From Actinomadura madurae (GTDB lineage Bacteria > Actinomycetota > Actinomycetes > Streptosporangiales > Streptosporangiaceae), in contig NZ_FOVH01000003.1 in NCBI RefSeq assembly GCF_900115095.1, positions 620,001 through 684,000 of the forward strand: a stretch of 64,000 bases of DNA, given 5' to 3'. Shown piece after piece: positions 25,778 through 33,177 of the stretch (position 1 is the first letter of the stretch; every line of letters begins with the position of its first letter). A model generated the notes under the pieces. The model did no database searches. It saw only the letters and a program-made list of their open reading frames with translations, and was not told the DNA's origin. Made by a program: the position numbers and the translations under genes.

Positions 25778-25811
25778 GGAACCCTGAGCTGCGGAAATTA
25801 TGGTTCCGGGC

Positions 25812-27233
25812 ATGCGAGAACAACCTCGCCGAATGGGCGGCCGAGAGCGGCGCGACAGCGGCGCCAGCGCGATCGAGTACTCGGCTCTGATCAGTATCGG
25901 AGCGGTGCTCATCGTGATGCTCGCGCTCCTGGTGCCCAATCCCGTCGGGCCGGCGGTGAAGAAGGCACTCTGCGACCTTTTCCGCATGGACTGCGCGGCG
26001 GATAACTACGACTACAAGCCGCCGGCCTCGGCGTGCATCACCGGTCTCGACTCAAAGAAGGCCGGCTACTCGGTCACGGCCTTCTCCATCAAGGTCGGGC
26101 AGAACTTCCAGTTCGTGAAGACCACGTACGCGGACGGAAAGGTCCGCATCATGATCGTCCCGGCGGACTACAAGCTCGGCGCCGAGGCGGAGATCGGCGG
26201 GAAGGTCCAGTTCGGCAAGAAGTCCTTCGGCGGGGAGCTGGGCGCGAAGGTCGAGGGGTCCGTCAACTTCAAGTACGGCGACACCTGGGTCTTCAACAGC
26301 GACAAGGAAGCCGGCGAATGGCTGGACGACGTCAAGTGGGACCTCGCCCGCAAGGAGGGCGAGAAGGTCAGCCCCGGGCTCTGGCTGTACGACAAGATCA
26401 CCGGGTGGGAGCCGCGCACCCGCGACCCGGAGATCACGCAGTGGGAGGTCGGCGCCGAGGGCGTGCTGAAGGGCGCCGCCGGCTTCGGCAACCTGACCAC
26501 GGACTCGTCCGGCAAGAAGACCGTGAAGGACACCGGGACCGGCCTGGAGATCGAGGGCTCGGCCGGTGACGCCGTCCTCGTCACGAAGGACAACACCGGC
26601 TCGGAGAAGGACGGCTACCCGAAGACCACGTACACCTTCCAGGTGAAGGGCACGGTCAAAGGTGGCGCGAAGGCGTTCGGCTATGGACCGGGCGGCGAGC
26701 GGACATACATCGGACAGACGAGGGTGACCTACGACAAGAACGGCCGGCTGACGGGCATCACCTGGATCACCACCCAGGAGACCAACGACAGCGAGGGCTA
26801 CAAGAACCCCGGGAAGAAGAACGTCAGCGGTAAGGACACCGACAAGCAGGTGTCCACCACCACGACCACGGTCAACTTCGACGACTCCAACCGCGCCATC
26901 GGCGAGAACTGGATCCGCAACAACGCGTTCCTGATGCCGTTCCAGACCGTCCGGAACGCCGCCGACGAGAACGGCGCGTTCGTGGCGCAGGACCCCGGCC
27001 CGAACGCCGACCCGCTCGACCAGCTGATCTACAGCCGCGGCCTGGTCAACCGGAACGTCTACGCCGGCAACGTGGACGAGTTCAAGATCGGCGCCGAGAT
27101 CGCCGCCGAGATCAAGTTCGGCATCGAGGGCGGATACGAGGGAGAGCAGCAGCAGATCGTCGATTCCCAGTACCTTGGACCACCGCAGAACGGTCAGCGG
27201 ACCTTCCAGCAGTGGCCGGAGTGTGCGAAGTGA
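25812..27233 (+). CDS. Flp-pilin leader fused to an unknown domain, paralogue A
   Basis: 473 residues from ATG 25812; an ATG four codons earlier is possible, but 25812 matches the MR start of the paralogue. Leader ending RRDSG, then ASAIEYSALISIGAVLIVM, C54 and C61 in C-D-L-F-R-M-D-C, and ~410 residues outside. The body consists of beta-hairpin-like units (IVPADYKLGAEAEIGGKV; YTFQVKGTVKGGAKAFG; RVTYDKNGRLTGITW) and ends QYLGPPQNGQRTFQQWPECAK. It is clearly paralogous to 28770. No catalytic motif seen. A lipoprotein follows 10 nt later, then a four-helix protein and a DUF3592 protein. Confidence 0.87.
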   Translation: MREQPRRMGGRERRDSGASAIEYSALISIGAVLIVMLALLVPNPVGPAVKKALCDLFRMDCAADNYDYKPPASACITGLDSKKAGYSVTAFSIKVGQNFQFVKTTYADGKVRIMIVPADYKLGAEAEIGGKVQFGKKSFGGELGAKVEGSVNFKYGDTWVFNSDKEAGEWLDDVKWDLARKEGEKVSPGLWLYDKITGWEPRTRDPEITQWEVGAEGVLKGAAGFGNLTTDSSGKKTVKDTGTGLEIEGSAGDAVLVTKDNTGSEKDGYPKTTYTFQVKGTVKGGAKAFGYGPGGERTYIGQTRVTYDKNGRLTGITWITTQETNDSEGYKNPGKKNVSGKDTDKQVSTTTTTVNFDDSNRAIGENWIRNNAFLMPFQTVRNAADENGAFVAQDPGPNADPLDQLIYSRGLVNRNVYAGNVDEFKIGAEIAAEIKFGIEGGYEGEQQQIVDSQYLGPPQNGQRTFQQWPECAK

Positions 27234-27243
27234 GAGGGCGGCG

Positions 27244-27780
27244 ATGGGTGCGAAGAGGCTGACGATCATGGCGGCGACGGCCGCCCTGGCGGTCGCCGCG
27301 GGGGCCGCGGCGTGCTCGTCCGGCGGGTCGGGGAAGACCCCGGAGGGGTCCGTCCGGGGTGACGCGAAGGTGCTGTCGGTCGCCTACCCGAAGGACTGGC
27401 AGCGCGGGCCCGAGTCGGACATCGCGCTGTCGATGCAGGCACCGGGGCAGGCCGCCTTCCTGTCGGTCATCAAGGACGTGTCCGACCGGGGCCGCCAGGA
27501 GATGCTGCAGTCGACCATCGAGGCCGGCCCGATGATGAACGCGAAGGGCTACCGCCGCACGGAGGCGAAGGAGATCAAGGTGGCCGGCGCGAAGGGCGCC
27601 CTCCGCGTCGACTACACCTTCAACGATTTCAGGGGAGCGGCGGGCACGCCCGGCGAGGGCGTCGACGTCGGGGTGATCGGCGCGAACGGGCACGTCCACA
27701 CGATCCGCCTCGTCTGGCAGCGCGGCAAGCTCGACGACGAGGTCGTGGACGGCGTCGTCGACTCGATCAAGGTCCGCTGA
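27244..27780 (+). CDS. Lipoprotein of the third pilin-fusion cassette
   Basis: 178 residues from ATG 27244. Lipobox AAAC (C24) with the mature protein starting CSSGGSGKTPEG. The domain has the look of a PsbP/LpqN-like lipoprotein fold (FLSVIKDVSDRGRQEM...DYTFNDF...HTIRLVWQRGKLDDEVVDGVVDSIKV), a pattern common in actinobacterial surface lipoproteins, but the family is not certain. It lies between the fusion gene and a four-helix membrane protein. The equivalent gene is missing from the 28770 cassette. Confidence 0.8.
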   Translation: MGAKRLTIMAATAALAVAAGAAACSSGGSGKTPEGSVRGDAKVLSVAYPKDWQRGPESDIALSMQAPGQAAFLSVIKDVSDRGRQEMLQSTIEAGPMMNAKGYRRTEAKEIKVAGAKGALRVDYTFNDFRGAAGTPGEGVDVGVIGANGHVHTIRLVWQRGKLDDEVVDGVVDSIKVR

Positions 27781-27781
27781 C

Positions 27782-28186
27782 GTGGTCAGGATGCTCGGCG
27801 CCTGGGGCGCGGCACTGGTCGTCTGGCTGGTGGGTTTCACGATCGTGGCCCAGCTGGCGTCCGGCGCGTCCGGCGGCGAGCGGCTCTCCGACCTCGATCG
27901 CACGGTGCGGCTCGACCTGCCGTGGGTGCTGATCAGCATCGCGATGGTCGTGGCGGCCGGGGCCGTCCAGCGCGACCGGACGCACCAGGTGCGCTGGTTC
28001 GCCGGCATCCTGGCGATCCCCGTGCTGGCGATCGTGGTCGGCGCGGCGGCTCCCATCGGCGGTGACGGCGATCCGCTGGCCGTGGTGCTGTACGTCGCCG
28101 AAGGCGTGGCGGGCGCGGCGGCCGGGGCGGCGGCCGCGGCCGTGCTCAGCGTCAAGGCCGAGGAGCGCGGCGGCGGGTACTGGTGA
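27782..28186 (+). CDS. Four-helix membrane protein, accessory locus family, copy 2
   Basis: 134 residues, GTG start 1 nt after the lipoprotein stop. Four hydrophobic helices. It begins MVRMLGAWGAALVVW and ends GGGYW, almost as in the copy at 30217 (MVRMLGAWSASLLVW; TAGYW). The LDLPWVLISIAM stretch is shared by all three copies. The family is not recognised. It overlaps the DUF3592 gene by 4 nt. Confidence 0.82.
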   Translation: MVRMLGAWGAALVVWLVGFTIVAQLASGASGGERLSDLDRTVRLDLPWVLISIAMVVAAGAVQRDRTHQVRWFAGILAIPVLAIVVGAAAPIGGDGDPLAVVLYVAEGVAGAAAGAAAAAVLSVKAEERGGGYW

Positions 28187-28605
28187 TGTCGGACTGGCTC
28201 CTCGGGCTCATCGCGCTCGTTCTGGGCGTCGCCCTCGTCGTGGCCGGAATCCACCGCTACCGGACGGGACGCGCGTTCCTCGCGTCGGCGCAGCGGGTGC
28301 CGGGGATGGTCACCGGAATCCACCGGGTCGAGACGACCGACTCCTACGAGTTCTTCCCCGTGCTGCGATTCAGGACGCTGGAGGGCGCGGAAGTCGAGAC
28401 GGTCGGGCAGACCAGGGGCGGGTCGTACGAGCTGACCCGGCTCAAGGGAACGGCGGTCCCCGTCCTCTACGACCCGCGGAACCCCCGCACGGCGCGCATG
28501 GACACCTCGTCCGGCCGCGGCCTGGCCGGTTCGCTCGGCATGGCGGCCATCGGCGCCGTCTTCGCCGTCCTCGGGATCGTCATGCTGCTCCTCATGGCGG
28601 CCTGA
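28183..28605 (+). CDS. DUF3592-like membrane protein, copy 2
   Basis: 140 residues; GTG overlapping the previous stop (GTGATG), with the ATG next. An N-terminal helix, a beta-rich centre (GMVTGIHRVETTDSYEFFPVLRF...VPVLYDPRNPRTARM) and a C-terminal helix. The YDPRNP turn after a beta domain is typical of DUF3592. Paralogous in layout to 21347. Last gene of the 25812 cassette. Confidence 0.8.
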   Translation: MMSDWLLGLIALVLGVALVVAGIHRYRTGRAFLASAQRVPGMVTGIHRVETTDSYEFFPVLRFRTLEGAEVETVGQTRGGSYELTRLKGTAVPVLYDPRNPRTARMDTSSGRGLAGSLGMAAIGAVFAVLGIVMLLLMAA

Positions 28606-28634
28606 CATCGGCGGCAAGGGCCCGCGCCCTCCGA

Positions 28635-28656
28635 ATGCCCGGTAAATGCCCGGTAA
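28635..28656. repeat. Two tandem 11-bp repeats upstream of a pilin fusion
   Basis: ATGCCCGGTAA occurs twice head-to-tail and is followed by a partial third unit (ATGTCCG). It lies in the gap before the 28770 cassette, upstream of palindrome copy 8, and could be an extra regulator site. Confidence 0.5.
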
Positions 28657-28718
28657 ATGTCCGCAATTTCGGAGTGGCTCATCGGCCATTCTGGCAATGT
28701 GCGTCGTTGGGTCCCGGA

Positions 28719-28736
28719 ATGGGCCCGCAGGCCCTG
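28719..28736. promoter_or_regulatory. Tad-locus palindrome, copy 8
   Basis: ATGGGCC-CGCA-GGCCCTG, exact core match, 33 nt before the next pilin-fusion start, the same spacing as copy 7. Confidence 0.65.
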
Positions 28737-28769
28737 GGGATGATTGATCGCCGAACTTATTCTTGGGGA

Positions 28770-30209
28770 ATGCGAATCGGAACCGGCCGGGAACGCCCGC
28801 GCTGCGACGGCGGGGCGGCGGCCCTTGAGTACGCGGCGCTGCTGGTCGCCGCGTCGCTAGTGATCACCATGCTGCTGGTGTTCGTCCCCAATCCGGTCGA
28901 ACCCGAAGTCAAGGCCGCACTCTGCCGGCTCTTCGGCGGTACGGACTGCAAGGCCGAATCGTACGTGTACAAGCCGCCCGCATCGGCGTGCGTCGTCGCT
29001 TCCGACTCGGCGAAGGCCGGGGCGTCGGTCACCGTGTTCTCCGTCAAGGTGGGGGACAACGTCCAGATCGTGCGGACCACGTACGCCGACGGCACGGTTC
29101 GCATCACGCTCGTGCCCGTCGATCTCAAGGTCGGTGTGGAAGCGGGCGTCGGCGGCAAGGTCCAGGTGGGGAAGAGCAGTTACGGCGGGGAGCTCGGCGC
29201 CAAGATCGAAGGGTCGCTCAACTACAAGTACGGCGACACGTGGATCTTCCCGAACGGCGAGGCCGCCGATCAGTGGACGAAATACATGACGGCCGAGATG
29301 GCCGGCACCCTGGCGGAGGCGACCGGTATCGGCGGGTACATCTTCGACACGTCCTTCAAGTACCTCGGGCGTCCCGAGGACCATCCGGCGAGGCACGAGC
29401 CCGAGATCAGCCAGCATGAGATCAGTGTCGAGGGGGCGCTGAAGGCCGGTGTCGGCTTCGGTCCGCTGAGCAACGACTCCTCGGGGAACAAGTCGGTGAA
29501 GGACATCGCGACGGGCGTCGACATCGAGGGCAAGGTCGGCGGGTCCGTTCTCATCACGAACGACAACTCCGGGAAGCCGGAGGACGGCTACCCGACGACG
29601 TCGTACACGTTCCAGGTGAAGGGCTCGATCAAGTACGGCGCCAAGGTCGTCGGCTACGGACCGGGAGGCGAGGGGAGCTACACCGGTCAGACGAAGGTCA
29701 CCTACGACAAGGACGGCCGGCTGAAGAGCATCACCTGGGTCACCATGCAGGAGACCAACAACAGCGAGGGGTACCAGAACCCGGGGAAGGCGAACGGAAG
29801 CGTCAAGGACACCGACAAGCAGGTGTCCGTCACCACGACCACGGTGAACTTCGACGACTCGAACCGGGCGGTCGGTGAGGACTGGCTCCGGACGGCCGCG
29901 TTCCTGCCCCCGGGCCAGGCGACCTTCAACGCGGGCGGCGAGGACGGGGCGGTGGTCGCGTCGCAACCGGGACCGAACTCCAGTGAGATGAACCAGCTGA
30001 TCTATAACCAGGGCCGCGTCACCAGGAACGTGTACGCCGGGGACGTGGACGAGACCAAGGTCGGGATCTCGGTCGCCGCCGGGCTCAAGTTCGGCATCGA
30101 GGGCGGCGTCGAGACCGAGTCACAGAAACTCGTCGGCTCCCAGTATCTCGGCCCTCCGCAGAACGGCCAGCGCACTTTCCAAGAATGGACCGAATGCACG
30201 GGAGGTTGA
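28770..30209 (+). CDS. Flp-pilin leader fused to an unknown domain, paralogue B
   Basis: 479 residues from ATG 28770 (MRIGTGRERP); ATG 28740 would add ten residues. The frame stays open far upstream, but the pilin leader fixes the start region. RCDGG, then AAALEYAALLVAASLVITM, C52 and C60 as C-R-L-F-G-G-T-D-C, and ~420 residues closely paralogous to 25812: the KYGDTW, YTFQVKGSIKYGAK and TYDKDGRLKSITW units and the QYLGPPQNGQRTFQEWTEC end are shared. The middle (MTAEMAGTLAEATGIGGY) differs most. No catalytic motif. A four-helix protein follows 7 nt later with no lipoprotein between. Confidence 0.87.
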   Translation: MRIGTGRERPRCDGGAAALEYAALLVAASLVITMLLVFVPNPVEPEVKAALCRLFGGTDCKAESYVYKPPASACVVASDSAKAGASVTVFSVKVGDNVQIVRTTYADGTVRITLVPVDLKVGVEAGVGGKVQVGKSSYGGELGAKIEGSLNYKYGDTWIFPNGEAADQWTKYMTAEMAGTLAEATGIGGYIFDTSFKYLGRPEDHPARHEPEISQHEISVEGALKAGVGFGPLSNDSSGNKSVKDIATGVDIEGKVGGSVLITNDNSGKPEDGYPTTSYTFQVKGSIKYGAKVVGYGPGGEGSYTGQTKVTYDKDGRLKSITWVTMQETNNSEGYQNPGKANGSVKDTDKQVSVTTTTVNFDDSNRAVGEDWLRTAAFLPPGQATFNAGGEDGAVVASQPGPNSSEMNQLIYNQGRVTRNVYAGDVDETKVGISVAAGLKFGIEGGVETESQKLVGSQYLGPPQNGQRTFQEWTECTGG

Positions 30210-30216
30210 CGGGGGA

Positions 30217-30624
30217 ATGGTCAGGATGCTCGGCGCGTGGAGCGCCTCACTACTGGTCTGGGTGATCGGTTTCGCGATCGTCGTCCGGGTGGTGCCCCGC
30301 CCGGAGCCCGGCGTGTCCCTGTCCGGACTGGAGCGGCTGGTCCGCGTCGACCTGCCGTGGGTGCTGATCAGCCTCGCGATGGTGGCCGCCGCCGCGGCCG
30401 TCCTGCGGGCCCGCGGCGGCCCGGTGCGCCGGGCCGTGGGCGTTCTCGCGGTCCCGCTGCTCCTCACCGCGGCCGGTGTCGCTGCGCCGCTCAACGGGCA
30501 GGCCGGCATGCTCGAGTTCGTGATCTACGTGGTCGAGGGCGTCGGCGGCGCCGCCGCCGGCTTCGTCCTCGTCACCCTCATCGCCCGCAAGGACGAGGAG
30601 GACGTCACAGCCGGGTACTGGTGA
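30217..30624 (+). CDS. Four-helix membrane protein, accessory locus family, copy 3
   Basis: 135 residues, ATG start 7 nt after the fusion gene. Four hydrophobic helices; closely similar to 27782 at both ends (MVRMLGAW; AGYW) and in the DLPWVLISLAMV helix. It is the only partner gene of the 28770 fusion, which makes it the minimal partner of this fusion type. Function unknown. Confidence 0.82.
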   Translation: MVRMLGAWSASLLVWVIGFAIVVRVVPRPEPGVSLSGLERLVRVDLPWVLISLAMVAAAAAVLRARGGPVRRAVGVLAVPLLLTAAGVAAPLNGQAGMLEFVIYVVEGVGGAAAGFVLVTLIARKDEEDVTAGYW

Positions 30625-30628
30625 CACT

Positions 30629-30649
30629 GCCGGGTACTGGCGACCCGGC
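30629..30649. terminator. Short hairpin between convergent genes
   Basis: GCCGGGT and ACCCGGC arms (7 bp) flank a 7-nt loop between the 3' ends of the four-helix protein and the GT-C membrane protein. No T-run; bidirectional termination is plausible. Confidence 0.45.
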
Positions 30650-30665
30650 CGGCCCGCTCATCCGC

Positions 30666-32621
30666 TCAGGGGCGGCGGACGGCGACGAAGACGCCGGGGG
30701 CGGGGGACGCGACCCGGAAGGCGGCCGGATCGAACTGGGCCGGGCGGAAGAGGATCGTCCCGGTCACGCGCAGCCCCTTCCAGACCAGCTGCCCACCCCG
30801 ACCGCGGAGCACGAACACGTCGATCGAGCCGAAGCGGGTGTGCCGGGTGGCCTCCGCGAACGCGGCGGGATCGGTGATGAGGGCCAGCCGCTCTAGTTCC
30901 GCGTACCGGTCGTCATAGCGGGTGGGGCCCTGGGCGCCCGACCGGTCCACCCCGATGAAGCCGCGCCAGGGCAGGAACGCGAACACCTGCTCGTCGTGGG
31001 AGAGGACGCGGGGGCGGCGGTCGCCGGGCCGGGTCGACCGCACGAGCCTCTCGATCTCCGCGACCGGCAGGTAGTCCCAGTCGGTGATCCCGACGGCTCT
31101 GGCCAGCCTCACCGGATCGCCGGTCTCGGGACTGCTCTGCGGGAGGCCGCCGTCCGGCGACCGCTGGTAGTGCGCCAGTGCCGCGAGGGCGGGACCCGAC
31201 CTGTCGGTCGCCGGGGCGCCGTCGCTCATCCTCGGCATCCACGAGGTCGCGTAGCCCGCGGCGGTCAGGCCGACCAGCGCTGTGGTGCCGAGGACGCCCG
31301 CGCCCGTCACGAACGGGCGGCGCATGCGCCGGGACAGCCACCCCGTGACATGGGGCATGGCGGTGGCGGCGCTCAACGTCGCGCCCGCGAGCAGGGAGAT
31401 CTCGATCAGCGGCAGCGTGTAGTAGAAGAGCCCGCTGTGCCCTGTCGCCGACCAGCGGACCATGTTGACCGCCCGGTAGACATAGCAACCGCCGATGACC
31501 GCCAGCAGCGGAGGCGCCCACCACTGCCGCCGCACGTACCGGAGGAGCCCGACCAGCCCGGCGAGCTCGGCGAGAGCGACCGGGTGCAGAGAGAGGAAGG
31601 GGAACGGCTGCTCGGAGATCCTCTTGCTGTCGAAGGTGTCGCCCACCTGCTGCCCTCCGGCGAGCATCGCCCCCACGTACGGGACGGTGTACCAGGCGGT
31701 GACGACGGCCACCACCGCCGTGATCCGCGCGAGATACCCCAGGTAGGCGGATCTGTCGGGTTCTTTGCGCCAGGTCCACCAGCCGAGCACGAGCAGGCCC
31801 GGCACGGAGAAGACCACCCAGGCGTGGTACGTGAGGCACACCGCGCCGGTGATCAGGCCCGCGGCGAGCCAGGGGAGCCGGCCGCGCGGCGGGCGGGCGA
31901 GCACCGAGAGCACGAGCGGGACGAAGACCGCCAGCGCCAGGACCTCGTGCGGTTTGGACGGCACACCGAAGACGAGCAGCTGGGCGACAGAGATCATCAG
32001 TGCCGGGACCGGGGTGGTCAAGCGGCACCACAGCGCGAAACCGGCCACGACCGAGGCGGAGACCAGCAGCGCCTCCGCGGTGCCGAGAAGCCTCCAGGCC
32101 GGCGTGTCCACGAGAGCGGCGACCTTGCCGACCACGAACGGGAGCAGCGGCGGGTACTCGGACGGGGCGCCGACGATGCCGTCGTCGGTCGTCCATGAAC
32201 GCGTGTACTGGACCGCCATCGCGGTGATGCGGCCCGTGTCCCCGTGGACGCCGCCATAGCCGAAGGGCGTGCCCGCGAGCGCGGTCCGGATCACCAGGGC
32301 CATGAAGGAGGCGAGCACGCCGGCGGCGGCTCCCACCACCGCCGGCCCGCGGCTGCGCAGTGCGACCCCGCCGAGGAGCAGGGCGGCGACGGCGGCGACC
32401 TGGAGCGGGAGCCGGAAGCCCTCGGGCGTGAACGGGGACAGGTCCAGCAGCGAGGGCGCCGAGAACGCGACGGGCAGGGACACCAGCCAGGTCACCAGGG
32501 CCACCGAGCCGGGGTTGCGGAGCAAGCGGCGCAAGGCGCGTTCCGATCGCGGGGTGTCGTCCGCGGGCCGGCCGCCGCCGGTCCGCTCCTCCGTGCGGTC
32601 GACGGCCTGTTCATGCGGCAT
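30666..32621 (-). CDS. GT-C-type membrane glycosyltransferase, AftA-like
   Basis: 651 residues from ATG 32621 (MPHEQAVDR); the frame extends further upstream, but that would run through the shared promoter and its palindrome. About a dozen hydrophobic helices occupy residues 30-450. The first extracytoplasmic loop carries HGDTGRITAMAVQYTRSW and APSEYPPLLPFVVGK, a layout like arabinofuranosyltransferase AftA (GT85). The last ~200 residues form a soluble domain (FGSIDVFVLRGRGGQLVW). GT-C enzymes transfer sugars from polyprenyl-phosphate donors outside the membrane. The exact donor and acceptor are not determinable; neighbouring GtrA and GT2 genes fit donor synthesis. Confidence 0.75.
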   Translation of the reverse strand: MPHEQAVDRTEERTGGGRPADDTPRSERALRRLLRNPGSVALVTWLVSLPVAFSAPSLLDLSPFTPEGFRLPLQVAAVAALLLGGVALRSRGPAVVGAAAGVLASFMALVIRTALAGTPFGYGGVHGDTGRITAMAVQYTRSWTTDDGIVGAPSEYPPLLPFVVGKVAALVDTPAWRLLGTAEALLVSASVVAGFALWCRLTTPVPALMISVAQLLVFGVPSKPHEVLALAVFVPLVLSVLARPPRGRLPWLAAGLITGAVCLTYHAWVVFSVPGLLVLGWWTWRKEPDRSAYLGYLARITAVVAVVTAWYTVPYVGAMLAGGQQVGDTFDSKRISEQPFPFLSLHPVALAELAGLVGLLRYVRRQWWAPPLLAVIGGCYVYRAVNMVRWSATGHSGLFYYTLPLIEISLLAGATLSAATAMPHVTGWLSRRMRRPFVTGAGVLGTTALVGLTAAGYATSWMPRMSDGAPATDRSGPALAALAHYQRSPDGGLPQSSPETGDPVRLARAVGITDWDYLPVAEIERLVRSTRPGDRRPRVLSHDEQVFAFLPWRGFIGVDRSGAQGPTRYDDRYAELERLALITDPAAFAEATRHTRFGSIDVFVLRGRGGQLVWKGLRVTGTILFRPAQFDPAAFRVASPAPGVFVAVRRP

Positions 32622-32654
32622 GACGCCATCCAACCCCGATCCGGGCGCACCCGA

Positions 32655-32672
32655 CTGGGCCCACAGGCCCAA
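32655..32672. promoter_or_regulatory. Tad-locus palindrome, copy 9
   Basis: CTGGGCC-CACA-GGCCCAA, exact core match, placed between the divergent starts of the GT-C gene (32621) and the GtrA gene (32749), so it could act on both. Confidence 0.6.
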
Positions 32673-32748
32673 CCTTGGCCCCAAAAGGCGCCGTCTCGGC
32701 CCGGCGGGCCTGTGCCTGCCGGGCCTCGTCCGGGTAACGTCCGTCGCC

Positions 32749-33177
32749 ATGAGCGCCGAGGCGGAGCCCGCTGGTGAGATGCGGCGCCGGCCGGGCCCCC
32801 TGATGGGCCTTCTGACGCACAGCGCGATCCGCTACCTGATCATCGGCGGGCTGAGCTTCGCCGTCGACTTCGGCGTGCTGTTCGTCGCGCACGGGATGCT
32901 GGACGTCCGCCTGCCGGTCGCCACGACCGCGGCGTTCCTGACGTCCTTCGCCGTCAACTTCGGGCTGAACCGGGTCTGGTCGTTCGGCAGCCGGGCGCCG
33001 GTCGGGCGGCAGCTGGTGCGCTATGTGGGTCTCGTGGTCGTCAATACCGTGGTGACGGTCCTGCTGGTCTCCGGGCTGGCGGCGGTCGGCGTGCAGTATC
33101 TCGTGGCCAAGACGATCGTGACCGGCGGGCTCGTCGCGCTCAACTACGTGGCTTATCGGGTGTGGGTCTTCCGCTGA
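32749..33177 (+). CDS. GtrA family membrane protein
   Basis: 142 residues from ATG 32749. Four hydrophobic helices in the GtrA pattern: RYLIIGGLSFAVDFGVLF, TTAAFLTSFAVNFGLNRVWSF, then two more and a final NYVAYRVWVFR. GtrA-like proteins are thought to move or handle undecaprenyl-phosphate-linked sugars. It is divergent from the GT-C gene and its 3' end overlaps the convergent YfhO gene by 38 nt. It probably serves the same glycosylation pathway as the GT2 at 35989. Confidence 0.9.
   Translation: MSAEAEPAGEMRRRPGPLMGLLTHSAIRYLIIGGLSFAVDFGVLFVAHGMLDVRLPVATTAAFLTSFAVNFGLNRVWSFGSRAPVGRQLVRYVGLVVVNTVVTVLLVSGLAAVGVQYLVAKTIVTGGLVALNYVAYRVWVFR

Noticed and set aside
28062..28769. Upstream extension of the 28770 fusion frame by about 235 codons
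   Set aside because: It runs through the DUF3592 gene and the promoter palindrome; the pilin leader needs a short N-terminus.
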